Under the pieces are notes generated by a model. It was not told the origin of the DNA and ran no database searches. It saw only the letters and a list, made by a program, of their open reading frames with translations. From positions 9,284,818 to 9,348,817 of the forward strand of contig NW_004955446.1 in assembly GCF_000276665.1 (NCBI RefSeq): a stretch of 64,000 bases of DNA. The letters are read 5' to 3'. This stretch comes from Chinchilla lanigera. Lineage: Eukaryota > Chordata > Mammalia > Rodentia > Chinchillidae. Made by a program: the position numbers and the translations under genes. Below, piece after piece: positions 34,886 to 48,079 of the stretch. Numbering within the stretch: position 1 is the stretch's first letter; every line of letters begins with the position of its first letter.

Positions 34886-35847
34886 GGCAATAGGTATGAT
34901 GGAGCAGTAGGCTTCAGGGAATGAGGGCATCAGGCTTGGGTGACCTGAAGATATTGTCACCACACAGAAAAATGTTAAAGGTCTAGAGGAAGAGCGGGGT
35001 TGAGCAGGTGGCTGACACAAAAGTTACATTAGAGGAGCTGGAGAAAGGTCAGGCAGGGGCAGTGGTTTGAGGGTGAGAGTTAAAGCTGTGTGCTTGAGTG
35101 AGCGGGTATTCTTTGTGGAGGAAAGGAAGAAAAGTGAAATGCAGGAAGCAATAAAAGTTGCAAAGATAGAAATGAGTTTATAAACCTGGGGCATTAAATA
35201 TTTAGTAGGCTTTTTCCTTAAGTATGCTACTTCCTCTTGCCTTGGTTTGGGTAAGCCTGCATAAGAGGTAGTTTGTCTTACCCTTTTATAATTTCGTCCG
35301 CTCACAGAAGGGATTCTTGCTTTTTTTTTTTTTTTTTAATTTAGACAAAGGAAATAGGGCCAAACTGCCTCACTTTGTTTCCATATTATTTATATTGGTC
35401 TTCCTAATTTGGCTGAGTACCTGGTGATTGAAAGAGAATTATGTCCCATTCCTTTCTGACATTTCTACTTTATGCAAACTCTACCTATTTTGAGGTGAGT
35501 AGACAAATGGAAGTTGAAATAATCAAGTTAAAAATATAGGATGTTGTAGGCAGAATGTTTTTGACTTTGGACTTTTGAGACTAACATCAGAATGGAATTA
35601 GGATTTGAAATGTTGTTTATTTTACTTCAATAAGAGTAGCAGTGGAGGGGCTGTGTGGCTTCTTTCTTTAGCCTATAAGAGTTTAAACTTGAGTGTTGCT
35701 GAGATCCATTTTGAAACATGCCAAGGGGGAAAAACCATATTTTTAAAATTCAATAATATTTGGCAGCAAAGTGGCAAATCCTCACAATATAATAGGTTGT
35801 GGTAAAATACGAATTTTCTGGTGAAGCAGGTTGTTAAAGATGCATTG

Positions 35848-36012
35848 TTTGCCAGCATGGTGGCACACGCCTTAACCCCAGCTCGCTGGGAGGCTGAGGC
35901 GGGTGAATCAGTTCAAGATCAGCCTGGGCAACTTGGAGACTTAGGGAGACCGATCTCAAAATGGAAATATCTTTAAAAACAACTGTGGATGTAGATCAGT
36001 GCAGAGGCCCAG
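35848..36012 (+). mobile_element. B1+ID dimeric SINE (3' part decayed into CA repeat)
   Basis: A clear B1 half ('gccagcatggtggcacacgcc') is followed by an ID-like 'tgtggatgtagatcagtgcagaggccc' that runs straight into (CA)n. Confidence 0.75.
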
Positions 36013-36046
36013 ACACACACACACACACACACGCACACACACACAC
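36013..36046. repeat. (CA)n microsatellite
   Basis: CA dinucleotides with one CG interruption. It has grown at the 3' end of an old B1+ID SINE. Confidence 0.95.
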
Positions 36047-37284
36047 TGCAGCACTTACTACAAAACTACATTTGGAGAATATTCAGTGCAACTCAGATTT
36101 GGGTAGCAATATTTTTCCAACAGCTATTTCTGAAGAAATCTAAAAAGAGGAGTTGGAGGGAAGACTATATTGATGTAAAACTTGACCTGTTTTGGTTGTC
36201 GTTCTGACAAAAAAGAAGATATTAGAATGCTAGGATAATTGGTCACATCATTTTTACATACATAGAACTGCCTGAGGTAAGAGTAGAACCTAGTAAATGG
36301 AAGGCACATTGGAGTGTGTGCCCAGAGATTGGTTACATCCCTCACTTGCTATAATCCCTGGCAACCAAGATCACCTGCCTTCATCCTCACAGATTCCGCC
36401 AGCATCCTTCTGGAGTAAGACTGAAGCTGGACACCTTAAGGGCATTTTTGAGGTGATTTTGCTGCAGCCAGAGGTTTGAGAGACCCAGTACAGTGGGTCA
36501 CACGCCACCATGTCAACATTCAAATTGTGTGCTTATATCCTCTCTGTGTACAGTGGTACCATGTCTCCTGAATGCAAAATGAACCCAAGAAAGTTTCTCC
36601 CTATCTTAGCAAGCTGAAAATATGGTTTATAAGTTGTGTTGTTGGGTTTTGTTGAATGAGTTTCAGTCTGCACAGTTTAAATTTGACAATCAAGAGAAAT
36701 TAGATAGTTGTCCAGATTCCTTTTGCTCCTAGAGGCCACCAAGATGCTGTTGAACATGTGTTTTCTTCTTGGCCAAGTGGGCACCAGCCTTCTTCAGATG
36801 ATTTCAAAGAAATGTAAACAAACAATTCACCTGTTTTTAGGTAAGCAGACCACTACTGATATTAAATGCGGCACTGAGAGATTTATCACTTGAGTGTGAG
36901 TAGCAGTCTGACATTGAAAAGTAGGCATCTCTGGGCAAAGTAGTGCTCAAAACCATGATGCTTGTGCTGAGGTGACCTTACCCTCTGCAGCCTCCCAGAA
37001 AAAAGGGCACACTTTCCCAGAGAATAAATTTAAACTGATGGTGAAAAACAGAAAAAGATTCCAGACAGAATGAAAACTTGTATAGGTTTTAAAGATGAAA
37101 TGGGTGACTGCAAATCAATTTCATGCTTGCCTCTGTCCATTCAATTCTGCTTAGGGTTACTTGGGTGGAAAAATTGATAAGCACTAATAAGTCAGTTTGT
37201 CTCTTTGCATAAATTGTTTGTCTCGAATATTCACTGAAAGACCAGAGCCCAAACTCTGGGTATGGAGCTCACAATGATCACATT

Positions 37285-37550
37285 TCACTTGCCATGATGG
37301 TATAGCAAATTACACCAAAAATTATTCCATAACAATTTGTTACAGTCATGGATTCCATGGACAGGATACAGAAGGACCAAGCATTTGCTCCAAGTTGTCT
37401 TGGGTTCACCTGGAAAGCTTACTGGAAACTTCAAATTGCATAAAGCCCTGTCTATTCCTGGGGCCAGTATTGCCTGTTGGCATGGGACATCAGTTTCTTG
37501 GGCTAACTTGCCCTTTCTCCCTGTGTCCATAGCAAACGTCCCGAAAAGAC
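37285..37550 (-). mobile_element. Possible old MLT-class LTR fragment
   Basis: 'atagcaaattacaccaaaaattattccataacaatttgttacagtcatgg' resembles antisense ends of old ERVL-type LTRs. Weak. Confidence 0.35.
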
Positions 37551-37958
37551 AGAATTAGACAGAAGCTGTAGTCTTTCTTTGTGACCCAACCGCAGAAGTC
37601 ATGTAGCATCACTTCTGCCAAAAAATTCCATTGATCAGAATAGTAAGAAGCCTGCCAAGATCACAGGAGGGACACGCGTACTCATTTGGATGGGTAGGTG
37701 AGTGGCCTCGTGTCTGTAAAATGGAGATGGGGAGGGCAAAGCACCTCAAGGAAACTCTGCTCCATGGTAGTTTGTCCAGCAGTCTATGAGTTTCTTCCCT
37801 GCCCTGACTTTAGTGGGAGTGAGGGTATTGTATGGACTAAGGAAGTTATTCTAGGCTAACAAGGTAGGAAAATTTCCTAGGACTTAATTTTTGTTTGAAA
37901 AAGCGAGTAATTAAGGGAGCAAATCATACTTTGCAGAAGACCAATTTACATGTCAAGC

Positions 37959-37978
37959 AAAGCAAAGCAAAGCAAAGA
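37959..37978. repeat. (AAAGC)n short tandem repeat
   Basis: Four perfect 5-bp units. Confidence 0.9.
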
Positions 37979-39184
37979 CTGGTCACTAGTTCCTCTAAAC
38001 AAGTGACAGAGCAGATATTCCCAAAGGAGATCTACAGCACCAGGCTGGTCACTGATATACCTGACTCACGTACATGCCGCCTTTCTGGAAGAAATGTAGA
38101 CATTAATGGCAAGTGGTCACCCTTAGGTGTGGCTGGCGAGAAGTCGGCAATTGTTGATTTTGCTCTCGTTGGTGAGCATAGTTCCTGGGCTCTCTTTGGT
38201 AACTCAAGCATCATGGTATTTAGGGAAATATTTCAATCTGAAATCATTTTTCTTGCCTGTATCCCTCCTGCATGCCCTTACTTCTGTGATTTCTTGAGCT
38301 TTAATACTTCGTTTTTGGCAAACAATTTGTCCATTGCACTGCTTAACATACAGAGCTGTATTTGTTGTATAATTTTTTTCATTTTCTCATTTATTTATCC
38401 CTACATCTTATCCTAGAATAATTATAAGTGTATTGCTGATTAATTTTCCAACTTTAAAAATCCTCATAACAACTTTACATTTTTCCTCACTGACATATTT
38501 TTTTGTGCATTTTTATATGTACTTTTTTCTCTTGGTAAGTCTATTTGTGCCCCCCTCAAGTGTTAATAAATGGCGTTTAAATGCTGCACTCACAGCATTC
38601 TAAGTCACAATAATTCTTACTCTTGCATCTGTCTATTTTCCTGAAAAACCACTTTGAAGCTATCAGTACGTAATACAACAACCATTGTTAATTTCCTACC
38701 ACTTTGTCTGTAACTCTGTATTGTTTGTATTGTTCTTATGCTATCTTGTAAATGGATGTCTGTTTGTTAATGTTTTCCTTCTTTCATTTTTAAAATAAAT
38801 TAAAAAAAATTCTCACTCTGCCCTCTGCTGGTGGCAACTGAGTATAAATATTTCCTTCAGATCTTTATAAGGATATATGCTGGCTATATAAATAATATGA
38901 TTTAACATTTATAATGTAAATATACTATAATGATCTAATATATATTGAGCATCACATGGAGAACAGTGATGAGTGCTGCGTTATTTAATCCTCACAACAA
39001 TTCAGTTATAAGGAAGAGATTCAGTTAAAGGAAATTAAAGGTCATCGATGTGGAATCCAGCCTACCTACAGAGGCAACATTAAAATCCAAAGTTGCCCAA
39101 AGTCAAAGCATACACTCAGTCTATAATTGCACACTACCTCCAGTCTAGCATCTTCAACTAAGAAAACTATGCAGAACTCTCAAG

Positions 39185-39340
39185 ACTAAGGCTTGGGTCA
39201 GAAAACCCTGGCTTAGTAGTCTCCCTCTGCCACTTACTGTTTCTTTTCCTTTGAACAAGTTGTTTGCTACTTCTAAACCTCAGTTACTTCATCTTCTCCT
39301 GTCTATGAGGAGAGTGATGGCCATATTCCAGGAGCTTGGC
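39185..39340 (+). repeat. MIR SINE fragment
   Basis: 'tctgccacttactgtttcttttcctttgaacaagttgtttgc' and 'cctcagttacttcatct'. Confidence 0.7.
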
Positions 39341-40246
39341 AAAACTTAGTAATTCATGTAAACCATGATGTAAGTAAGTCTGATGACTAGAAACTTGTTA
39401 AACATGTTGTTCCTTATCCAAGCTCAAGTTTATTGGACATGTGCTCTTTTGGTACTTGTCTTTTACATAACTTTCCACAAATTTTAAATGCATTTTTGCA
39501 GTAGAAAAGGGACTACACTTTTCTGGCATCCCCTTGAGCTCACACAAAAACTTTTCCCCTTACTGGATCTACTTTGTGAGTTGCATTTGATTTCATTAAA
39601 TACTTAGATTGGAATGAGAATCTGGTCCTTCCACCTTCATCTGTTTGTTGGTGTGTCATTCTATTCAAAGCAGCTTTTGACATTTATCTCTCAAAAAGCA
39701 ACATGTATTACTTCAATGGTTTATTTGAGATTGGTCATTTGATGCCAAATGACAAGAATTTAATGTTAATGTTGCTGACTTGAGGGCCTTGCCATGCTTG
39801 GAAGAAGAATTACCATCACTGGTTATGTTTCCAGTGAAGAAGACAACATGGTGTTGGGTATTTGTGGAAGTGGTAAAAGTTTTTTCAAATGCTTCAGAAA
39901 CTCATAAAAAATAAATGACACAATTAAAACAGTGCTGGCGAGAATTCGGCAAGACAAGAATTTTTATATATGCCAGTGAATGTGCAAAGTCGCTTGGTGT
40001 TTTTGCAAAGCAATTTGGTAATGTGCAGTAACAGCTTTAGAAGTGTTCATACATGTTGAACTTTCTCAGAGATCTGCCCTAAAGAAAGAGAGGCCCTGGA
40101 GTTTTAGCTGAGGGATACTCATCACAGTAATACAATTCTAATGAGTGAAAAGCTAAAGAACAACTCAGGTCTGAGTAGGGCATTATTAGTATGAATTGTA
40201 GTATCTATCCTAAAATGAACTGCAATACCACCATGAGAAATATTGC

Positions 40247-40330
40247 AGGCTGGGAGTGTAACTCAGTGGTAACGCACGTGCTTCACATGTGTTAGGCTTT
40301 AGGTTCCATCCCTAGCACAAAGGAAAGAAA
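40247..40330 (+). mobile_element. ID-type SINE, older variant
   Basis: A tRNA-like SINE with 'gtgtaactcagtggtaacgc' and 'aggttccatccctagcacaa'. It differs from the young subfamily in the middle and 3' end and looks closer to the general rodent ID consensus. Confidence 0.85.
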
Positions 40331-40460
40331 AGCAATGGACCAAACAAAAAAGCATTGAAGATAAATTGAGAAGGTACAGTACAAGGACAGGTGAAAAACA
40401 GAACTGAAGTACAAAACTGCACTATAAACTACCTCTCTCAGTCTTCTGCGTGTGTCATGT

Positions 40461-40462
40461 AC

Positions 40463-40495
<33 letters not shown>

Positions 40496-40499
40496 GTCC
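40461..40499. repeat. (TC)n/(TG)n compound microsatellite
   Basis: CT runs interrupted by CTGT units. Confidence 0.9.
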
Positions 40500-41224
40500 C
40501 TCTTTATAAACATTATATACCTATCCACGGGATGATAAATACAGTATTTCCTCCACATACTCTTTCCTTCTTCAAAATCTAACAGAATTTTTTGTATCAT
40601 TCCAGAGCTATTTCTTGCCTCCTTCAGTTAGAAAAATCCAGGACTGGATTATACTTAATTTCAAAACCTCTCCACTACCGTTAGAAACAGAGCATTCATT
40701 GTTCACTTTTTCTTTTTAGTTTTTTTTTTAAATAGGCTTTTGACTTGAATGACAAAAAGATCTTACCAAAGAGCAGGAACGTGAATCCAGTAATTATGGC
40801 TGTGTATTTTTAATGTATGGTTAATACAGTAACATCACTCTTTCTTGAATGGTTGTTGCTTGCTTTTCCAAAACCTAGTTCATGTACACGACTTTAATGC
40901 GCACACTGCCATCTTAAAAAGAGACCAATATTCCAGTACAGGTGAAATATTCCTTATTCAAAATGTTTGGGACCAGAAGTGTTTTCTATTTTTAAAAATC
41001 TTACCATCAACACAGGACAAAACAATGTATTTAGAAACACAGTAGCATATCTGGAATAGATATATCCTCTGCTAAACCCAGCAACCACAAGAGCAACTGT
41101 GTTTTAACCGTGAACCTTCTATGAGGTCAGACATGAAAGCTTCCACTATGCCTTCACGATGATAATCCAAAAGTTCCAGACATTGGAACTTTTCATATTT
41201 TTAGATTACAGGTTCTCTTAATTG

Positions 41225-41345
41225 TATTATGTAGTTTTTGCATTTCCAGCTTTGAATTACAACCGGTAAATAAAATGCACACATGAAAGTGTATAATTTG
41301 ATAATTTTTTCATACATGTATACACATAATGTCTTTTACTGTCTA
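41225..41345. mobile_element. Possible old L1 fragment
   Basis: 'gtgtataatttgataattttttcatacatgtatacac' resembles a common L1 segment. Short and diverged. Confidence 0.35.
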
Positions 41346-41995
41346 TTATGACAAAAATAATGCTTTACAAAACAAGTATTGTTATTTTACATTTTCTGTG
41401 GACCAGGAACTTGACAGTGGTTTAGCTGTTTTGCTCAGGTTCAGGACAGGCGGGATGTCAGAGGTGCTGCAGAACCTGGAAGGTTTGAATGAGGCTGGGG
41501 AATCTGTCTCCAGACACTGCACCTCATAGCTGACCCTAAGAGGATTCTGGTTTCTCCCCAGTGTTGACAGGAATCCATTGGTTGTTTAAGGGTCGTCACT
41601 TAGAGAGTAGCTAACCTACCCCAGAGAGAGTGATCCAGGAGAGAACAAACAAAAGAAAACAGAAGCACTTTTTATGGCCTCACCTCCAAAACCTATCACT
41701 GGTTTCTCTGCATTGTATATGATAGGAGCAACTCAGCATGTTTAGACTGCAATGAAGGGAAGTAGAATTCATCTTAACTTCTTAAAAGAGAGAACATTAA
41801 AAAACCTTAAGAGCATATTTAAAAATCATTTCTCTCATGAGGTTAGTGATATAGGCATAATAATAAATGTATCTTATATTAAGTTCTAAACCAAACTAAA
41901 TGTCACTGCCTCTAATATTTTAATTTTGGAGGAGTCATTGAATCAGGCAAAATATTTTTCCAAATACCACTGTGACCTTGCATTTATGTAGAGCG

Positions 41996-42047
41996 TTTCA
42001 GCCTGAATTATTTCTAAATAAATTATTATTTTCAGCCTGAATTATTT
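41996..42047. repeat. 18-bp direct repeat, 34-bp period
   Basis: The 18-bp word beginning TTTCAGCCTGAATT occurs at 41996-42013 and again at 42030-42047. Confidence 0.85.
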
Positions 42048-42586
42048 AAAAACATATCGATGCATTTTCAAGGAGCTGTGTCATTAGAAATGTGAGCACA
42101 TCTCTTTGTCTGTAGCCAGCCAACACCAAGAAATTTCTGGCTGGTAATATCAAAATGCCTTCTTTTGCAAAGAAATAAAAGACTATAGCAGAGGACAAAT
42201 AAAAGCATGCACCTAGGTTATATTTCCTTCTGTCAGGATTTAGGCTTTCTTATTGCTTCACTTGAAAACTTGGACTTTGTAAAGAAAGATGTTTTTCTGA
42301 TAAATACTGAAAATGTGCTCTGATCCTGGCATGTGTGCCCAGCATCTCTCCAGCAAGCCAACTGAGAGGGAGTACATTTCCCAGCTCCTGAGTTTCCCAG
42401 AAGGTAAGGTGTTTTTTCCACCCTTGCTGTTCTCAAAAGCAGCATCACCACTCACACCCACTGTGGGTTGTGCACTCCTTGGGTGCTGGCGCTGCACGCT
42501 TGCTGTGCACGTCCATTCAGTTATTACACGAGGCTCAGGAGGGATATTTGTGGGTTTTTTTTTTTTGCTGAGAAACTTGGTGAATT

Positions 42587-42693
42587 TTTTTTGCTGGTTT
42601 TTTTTTTTTTGTTTTTCTTCCCGTACCAGGAATTGAACTCATGACCTTGCACTTGCCAGGGAGGCGCTGTGCCACTGAGCTAAATCCCCACCC
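42587..42693 (-). mobile_element. ID-type SINE with target-site duplication
   Basis: Reverse-complement ID element. GAAACTTGGTGAA occurs on both sides (about 42572-42584 and 42694-42706). Confidence 0.92.
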
Positions 42694-43162
42694 TGAAACT
42701 TGGTGAAATTAAAAAAAAGTCCCTTGGCTTTTCATTCACTGTACATACATTTTTTTGCATACCAATGTATCAAGCACAGCTGTAGATGCTGATTCTGCAG
42801 GGAAAAAACCCCACCAAGTTTCCTGCTTTCAGAATGAGGTAAGAGAGGGGAGGCTGAACTGCAGCCTTTTCAGAGGCTACATTCCTAATCACTGTGTCTG
42901 TGGTTCTCAGCCTTTTATGGGAATACATATACCCTGAGGAGCTTATATGTAAGGTGCATTGATTCCCTGAAGATCTCAACCGAAGAGGCACAATAACCTG
43001 CAAGTTAACCAGCCAGCAGAGGTAGTTCTAAAACAAATGATCTGCGGTCACACTGAGAATCCCGCTCCACATTCCCTACTGCAACCACCAGGCAGAAAGG
43101 GGGACACACTTTTTCTCATTGTGCCCGACCATGTTGCAGCCTCAGCTTTACTCTCCCCTGAG

Positions 43163-43181
43163 ATATATATATATATATATG
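43163..43181. repeat. (TA)n short tandem repeat
   Basis: TA dinucleotide run. Confidence 0.9.
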
Positions 43182-43375
43182 TATAAAAGCTTCTTGGAAC
43201 TGAGGGTGTGTGTGTCCCAAGTTCATATTAATGTAGGCTTCTTTTACCCCAATTCTATCTTCCTCTATTTTGAAAATGTGGCACCCTAAGCAGACTACAA
43301 GGACTATTCCCACTGTGATAGAAATAGAAATACTTCTTATTCTTTATGTAAGTATATCTAGTTTCTATATTGTGT

Positions 43376-43427
43376 TTTTTTGGGGGGGAATACTGGGAAT
43401 CGAACTCAGGACCTTGTGCTTGCCAAT
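43376..43427 (-). mobile_element. Truncated ID-type SINE
   Basis: Only the 3' half of an antisense ID element is present ('tactgggaatcgaactcaggaccttgtgcttgcca'). The A-box half is missing. Confidence 0.8.
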
Positions 43428-43544
43428 AGACATTTTTTCTATTGTTTACAATAACAGATTTTAGGAACTTCTAGTTGCAGCTTTCTTTATATAAATGATA
43501 AAATCCAAAGTTTTAGAGAAAATAAGAGAGATACTGTGTGCATT

Positions 43545-43960
43545 ATGTTTCTACCATCATATAATGAGTTATCCCAGAATTTAGCAACTTAAAACATCAT
43601 GCTTCACCTTACAGTTCTATAGGTCAGGAATGCAGGAGTGACTTACCTGGGCATGTGTGCTGGACCTCTGCTAAGATCTGGAGCTCTGCTAAGGCTGCAA
43701 TAAAGATCTTAGCTGGATTTGCAGGCACTTAAAGGCTCAAGTCAGGGTAGATTTGCCTCATTCAGCTGTTACCCGGCCTACAAGATGTACCTGAACCTCC
43801 GGACTTCTCTATGTGTCTGCCTTAACACCTAGCAATGGACTTCTGAAGAATGGTGAAGAATGAGCAATCAAGAAAGAGTAAGAGAGTGTCCAAGATGGAA
43901 GCTGGGCTTTTTATAACTTAATTCTGCAAGTGGGATCTCATGACCTTTGTGCATTATATT
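43545..43960 (-). mobile_element. Probable old MLT-class LTR (antisense)
   Basis: 'cagaatttagcaacttaaaacatcatgcttcaccttacagttctataggtcagg' and 'gtgtccaagatggaagctgggc' are typical of this group. Orientation is opposite to the MLT1 that follows. Confidence 0.5.
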
Positions 43961-44019
43961 TGCTAAATCCACTCCACACTTGATGGGAGGGAATTACATA
44001 AAGGTGAATGGTATGCATA

Positions 44020-44810
44020 ATACTGGTGCTGAAAAGATTCAGGCCATAATCCTGGAACTTGTGGCTATCTACATTATGCATCAAATGGGACATGGCAGAT
44101 GCAATAAAGATTATAGGCCTCAAAATATCATGATTATTCTGGATTATTGAGGCAAATTCAGGGCATTCATATAAATCCTTCAAAGCAGAAAAGGAAGTCA
44201 GAAGAGGAAAGCAGGAGGGTTATATTTGAAGTGTAAGTCAGAGATTCCAAGGGTGAAAGGTATTCAGTGTGCTACTGCAGGCTGTGAGATGCAAGACCCA
44301 CATGCAGTGACCAGAGAGAGGCCTCTAGATTTCACCAACACCAGGACAAGATGCATAGACAAGCTCTAGGTGCAAAGGCTGGATGATAGCCAAATGGGAA
44401 CAAGGAGCATCAGTCCTACAACCACAAGGAGCAGATTTTGGACAACAAACTGAATGAGTTTGGGATTAGATTTATTCTCAAAGCCCGCAGTTAGGAATCC
44501 AACCTTGCCAATGTGTGGATTTTAGCCTGGTAAATAAGTAGGATTTCCAAGCTGGGCATAGTGGCACATACCTGTAATTGCAGCACTCAGGAGGCTGAGA
44601 CAGGAGGATCGTCTTGAATTTGAGGCCAACCTGGGCTATGTAGTGAGTTCAAGGACAGCCTGAACTGTGTAGTGATATTCTGCCTCAAAAAAGCCAAAAA
44701 AAAAAGGACTTCTAACCTACAGAACTTTGAGATAATAAATGAATGTTTTTTTAAAAGGTGCTATTTTTATTGTAATTTGTTATGGGAACAATGTAAAACC
44801 AGCATACACA
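44020..44810 (+). mobile_element. MLT1-type MaLR LTR, split by a B1
   Basis: 'gatgcaataaagattataggcc', 'tattctggattattgaggc', 'gattttagcctggtaaa' and, after the B1 insertion (44549-44705), 'ggacttctaacctacagaactttgagataataaatg' follow the MLT1 plus-strand consensus to its 3' end. Confidence 0.75.
44549..44705 (+). mobile_element. B1-type SINE inserted in an MLT1 LTR
   Basis: B1 with the internal duplication ('gaggccaacctgggctatgtag' and 'aaggacagcctgaactgtgtag'). Old LTR sequence continues on both sides, giving the relative age. Confidence 0.9.
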
Positions 44811-46724
44811 CAAATACCTGGTGTCTTAAATTAAGCAGTTATAATAAAATACAACCAATTAGGAGGGGAGTCATTTAGCAATTTTATATGGTGGAGAATC
44901 TAAAATACTGCCTCACCTTCCAAAAGACCATTCAACTATTAAGTAATCAGTGGGCTAAACTATTGATGAGGTCAGTGCCCTCTCAATCCACTCACCTCTC
45001 CAGGAGTCTCTCAACAGTCAAGCTGATGCTCAAGCTTAACCTTCACATGTGTCAACCTAATGTAAATCAGGTAGTTGCTATTTTGGATTTGATTGCTCTA
45101 GGTTGAAAGGAATAGGGAACAAGTAGAAAGGCACCTGAAATTGCCCTTGAAAAGATGAACAAATTTTGATGACAAAGAAAGCCCTAAATTATCCTCTGTT
45201 TGGGAAAACTGTGTTGAATTGTGCTTTCTTATTTTGTTGCTTTTATTGCTTCACAAAATTGAACCACATTAATAGCTGAGAAACTTTACAAAAATAGACT
45301 CAGGCCTCCTCAGGAGAGATTCTGATTTAATTATCAAAGTGGAGATAGAGAATGGTATTTAAAAGTCAAGAATGGGGTGTTTTCCTGCAGGGTTGGTTTA
45401 AGTTGGGTCATTCTTATCCTGACAGAGATCAAGAAGAGCACTGGCCAACCTCTCTCTCCGATAGAGCTTCAAGATGATGAAGTACTCAACTGCTGCACCT
45501 GGTACATGGCGGCTTTCAAATTTTTCTCCTCATTGAATGAGTAGATGAATACAATAATACACACTGAACCTGGGAGAAAATACTGGGGGTACCATAAAGA
45601 AATGTATTTGGTCTTAGTGATCTGATCATGAAGTAGATTTAGGATGGTATTAATAGTGAACAAATGAATATTTTAAATCTGAAGGTGAGTTCCTTCAATC
45701 TACCATCACTTTATTCATGAGCTTGACCTGGAACTTAGATAGAAATGATGATTAATAAATCCCAATGTGTTATTATACTTTTAAAATATCACACTACCCT
45801 TGGAAGAATCTCTTGTCTTTTCTTTCATCACTACTAGAAAAACCTTGTAGACTTTACTGTTGAAAAACAGACAGGTATGTAAGAGAAATGCAGAAATGCT
45901 TTTTATAGAGAGTTATAGCAACTTTAGGAGGTTGTTAAGGAATGTGGTATAGGAAATACATAACTGTACTTTAAAGTAGATGTATTTTAAACTAGCAAGT
46001 GAGGAGATGTGTTCTGAATGTCTTCTTCAGGTCCCTCTCAGTTTGTGATAATATATAGAAAAAAATCTTGTGAGTATTTTTTATCAAAGCTCTGTGTGGA
46101 GCTCTAAGATTGGAATTCACACCATCTGAAAATTTACTGTAATTTTTAAATTCATTCCCCTATCTGTTTTAAACCTGTTTTTGACTTCTTGCTTAGCATC
46201 TTAAATTTCAATCACTATGACATATCCTCTCCCTTCCCTACCTCCTATTGCAAAACAGGACATCTTCAGCTCTAGGGTCAGCAGATGGCCTTTTATGAAT
46301 GTCATTTATTTTCTTGTGATGATTGGTTAGGTCAAAATTTACGTCATAAACACCAAAGTTCTTCTTAAAATATCTTCTAAATGTTGCTTTGCTCACTCTT
46401 AGGTGATCCCAGTCCTGTGACTTTTCTTTTCTATACACACCGGCAAGGGCAAAAAGACACTGAAGGATATGCTAATTTATGTTTGCTCTGAAGTGATCTT
46501 GGTCACAGCTTCAAACATGACATAACCCAATGGCAAAAAGTATAATGGAGCAGCTGTTGACTTTTCAGAAACATGAAATTGCCTTTCCTCCTCCTGTAAA
46601 TAGCTTTGCGATTTGGCAAGCAATTTATAACCTTTGCGCCATTGGGCTTGTTACCCCCTTAACTGACCGACTACTTTCTGGTTGTTACTGCATTAGCTAT
46701 GCATCCATCACTGTTGAAATAAGG

Positions 46725-47160
46725 TAGTCCTTGCTATGGCTTGCAGCTAGTTCCTCCCGAAAGACTCACGTGCTCATAAGTGAGGGTTTTGGAGGTGGCT
46801 GTATAGAGGATGTGTGAATATGGATTAAAAGTAGGTGATAATTAAATCAGCCCACTGACTGGTTTAGTATACTTCTGAGTGTGGATAATAGGAAGCCCCA
46901 CCCTGAATGTAGGGTGGCACAAATCAATAAACTTGTAGCCTGGATGGCATAGAAAGGGGATAGGAAGCTCACCGGTACCGCGTCTTTCCTACTCTGCCAT
47001 GGACTGTTTCTCCTCTGCAGGACCCCTCTGCTATGCTGCCCTACCTTGGGGCCAGCTGACTGTGGACTAAAATCTGTACACATTGTGAACCGCAATAAAC
47101 TTTTCCTCCTTTGACTTGTGCATGTCAAGTATTTTGTGTCGGCAATGAAAAAGTAACAGA
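46725..47160 (+). mobile_element. MST-type MaLR LTR
   Basis: 'ctatggcttgcagctagttcc...cacgtgctcataagtgagggttttggaggtgg' at the start and 'ctgactgtggactaaaatctgtacacattgtgaaccgcaataaac' near the end, with an internal AATAAA polyadenylation signal. Full-length sized. Confidence 0.75.
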
Positions 47161-47564
47161 GACAGCAATTCCTTGGTTAGTTGGTAAATAAAGGAGAAAA
47201 ATAAGTATTTCAACTTCTGTTAGAATATAAACCTCACAAAGGATAGATGTTGATTTTACCACTAGTAGTTGCTGGAATCTTAGTGTCCAACAGGTCAATA
47301 AAAATATTTGGAGAGGACAAAAATCAGTGAGGTTGAGATAGTCACATAGAGATTATTGCAAGCAGCATAGGGAGGGAGAAAAGGAGATAGGAACAGGAAT
47401 AGAAATGAGACGATGACACTTGGATTTTTGATTGTCTCTCTAAGCTCTACTTTTACTGGCTTTTTCTTTAACATATAATGATGTACATGGAAATAAGAGT
47501 TTTTAAACTACTCACATTCAATAATCCTTTCTTACTTTTCTTCTAAAGCACCTGAAAGAAAGTG

Positions 47565-47935
47565 ACAGTCAGCTTTCTGTGGCTCTGATAAAATACTTGA
47601 GAAAAAAATCAAAGTAAAAGGAGGAAACATTTATTCTGGCTCACACTTTCCAGAGTTTCAGAACATGCTTTCTTGGCCTAGTTGGTTTTAGCCTGTGGTG
47701 GCAGTTGCTCACCTCTTGGCGGTTGGGAAGCAAAGACAGAAAAGTGGCCAGGTCCCTATATCCCTTTCAAGGGCATGGAGCCCAGTGACCTAGCTTCTTT
47801 CCACTAGGCTTTACCTTCCGATGTTTCCATTACCTCCCTTCCAATAGTGCCATTGCCCGGGGACCACACCATCCACACATGAGTTTCAGAGGAACATATA
47901 GCATTTTATCTTTACCATTCCCACGTACTTCACCA
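47565..47935 (-). mobile_element. MaLR LTR (ORR1/MT-like, antisense)
   Basis: 'ctttctgtggctctgataaaatacttgag' and 'ggaaacatttattctggctcacac' mark an antisense MaLR 3' end. 'gtttccattacctcccttccaatagtgccattg' lies further in. Confidence 0.7.
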
Positions 47936-48079
47936 CATTCTAAAACTGCTCCTTGAAGTTCATTGAAAATTTTGAGTGCTGTCTATATTAAAATGTAGAT
48001 CCTGTTTCAAAATTTACACCTCTTTTGGCTTCTTCTGTCTCACTGCTTTTCAATTCTCTGTCTATCTCTTTGGCCATTT

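Larger units (their letters stand above)
36047..40246. other. Intergenic sequence
   Basis: Contains a possible LTR fragment (37285), the (AAAGC)4 tract (37959) and a MIR (39185). The longest frame (37895-38416, 173 codons) begins in repeat-like A-rich sequence, its C-terminal half is simply T-rich, and it shows no domain. Confidence 0.5.

Noticed and set aside
37895..38416. 173-codon plus-strand frame
   Set aside because: No conserved motif. The N-terminal part covers an AAAGC repeat and the C-terminal part is low-complexity T-rich sequence.
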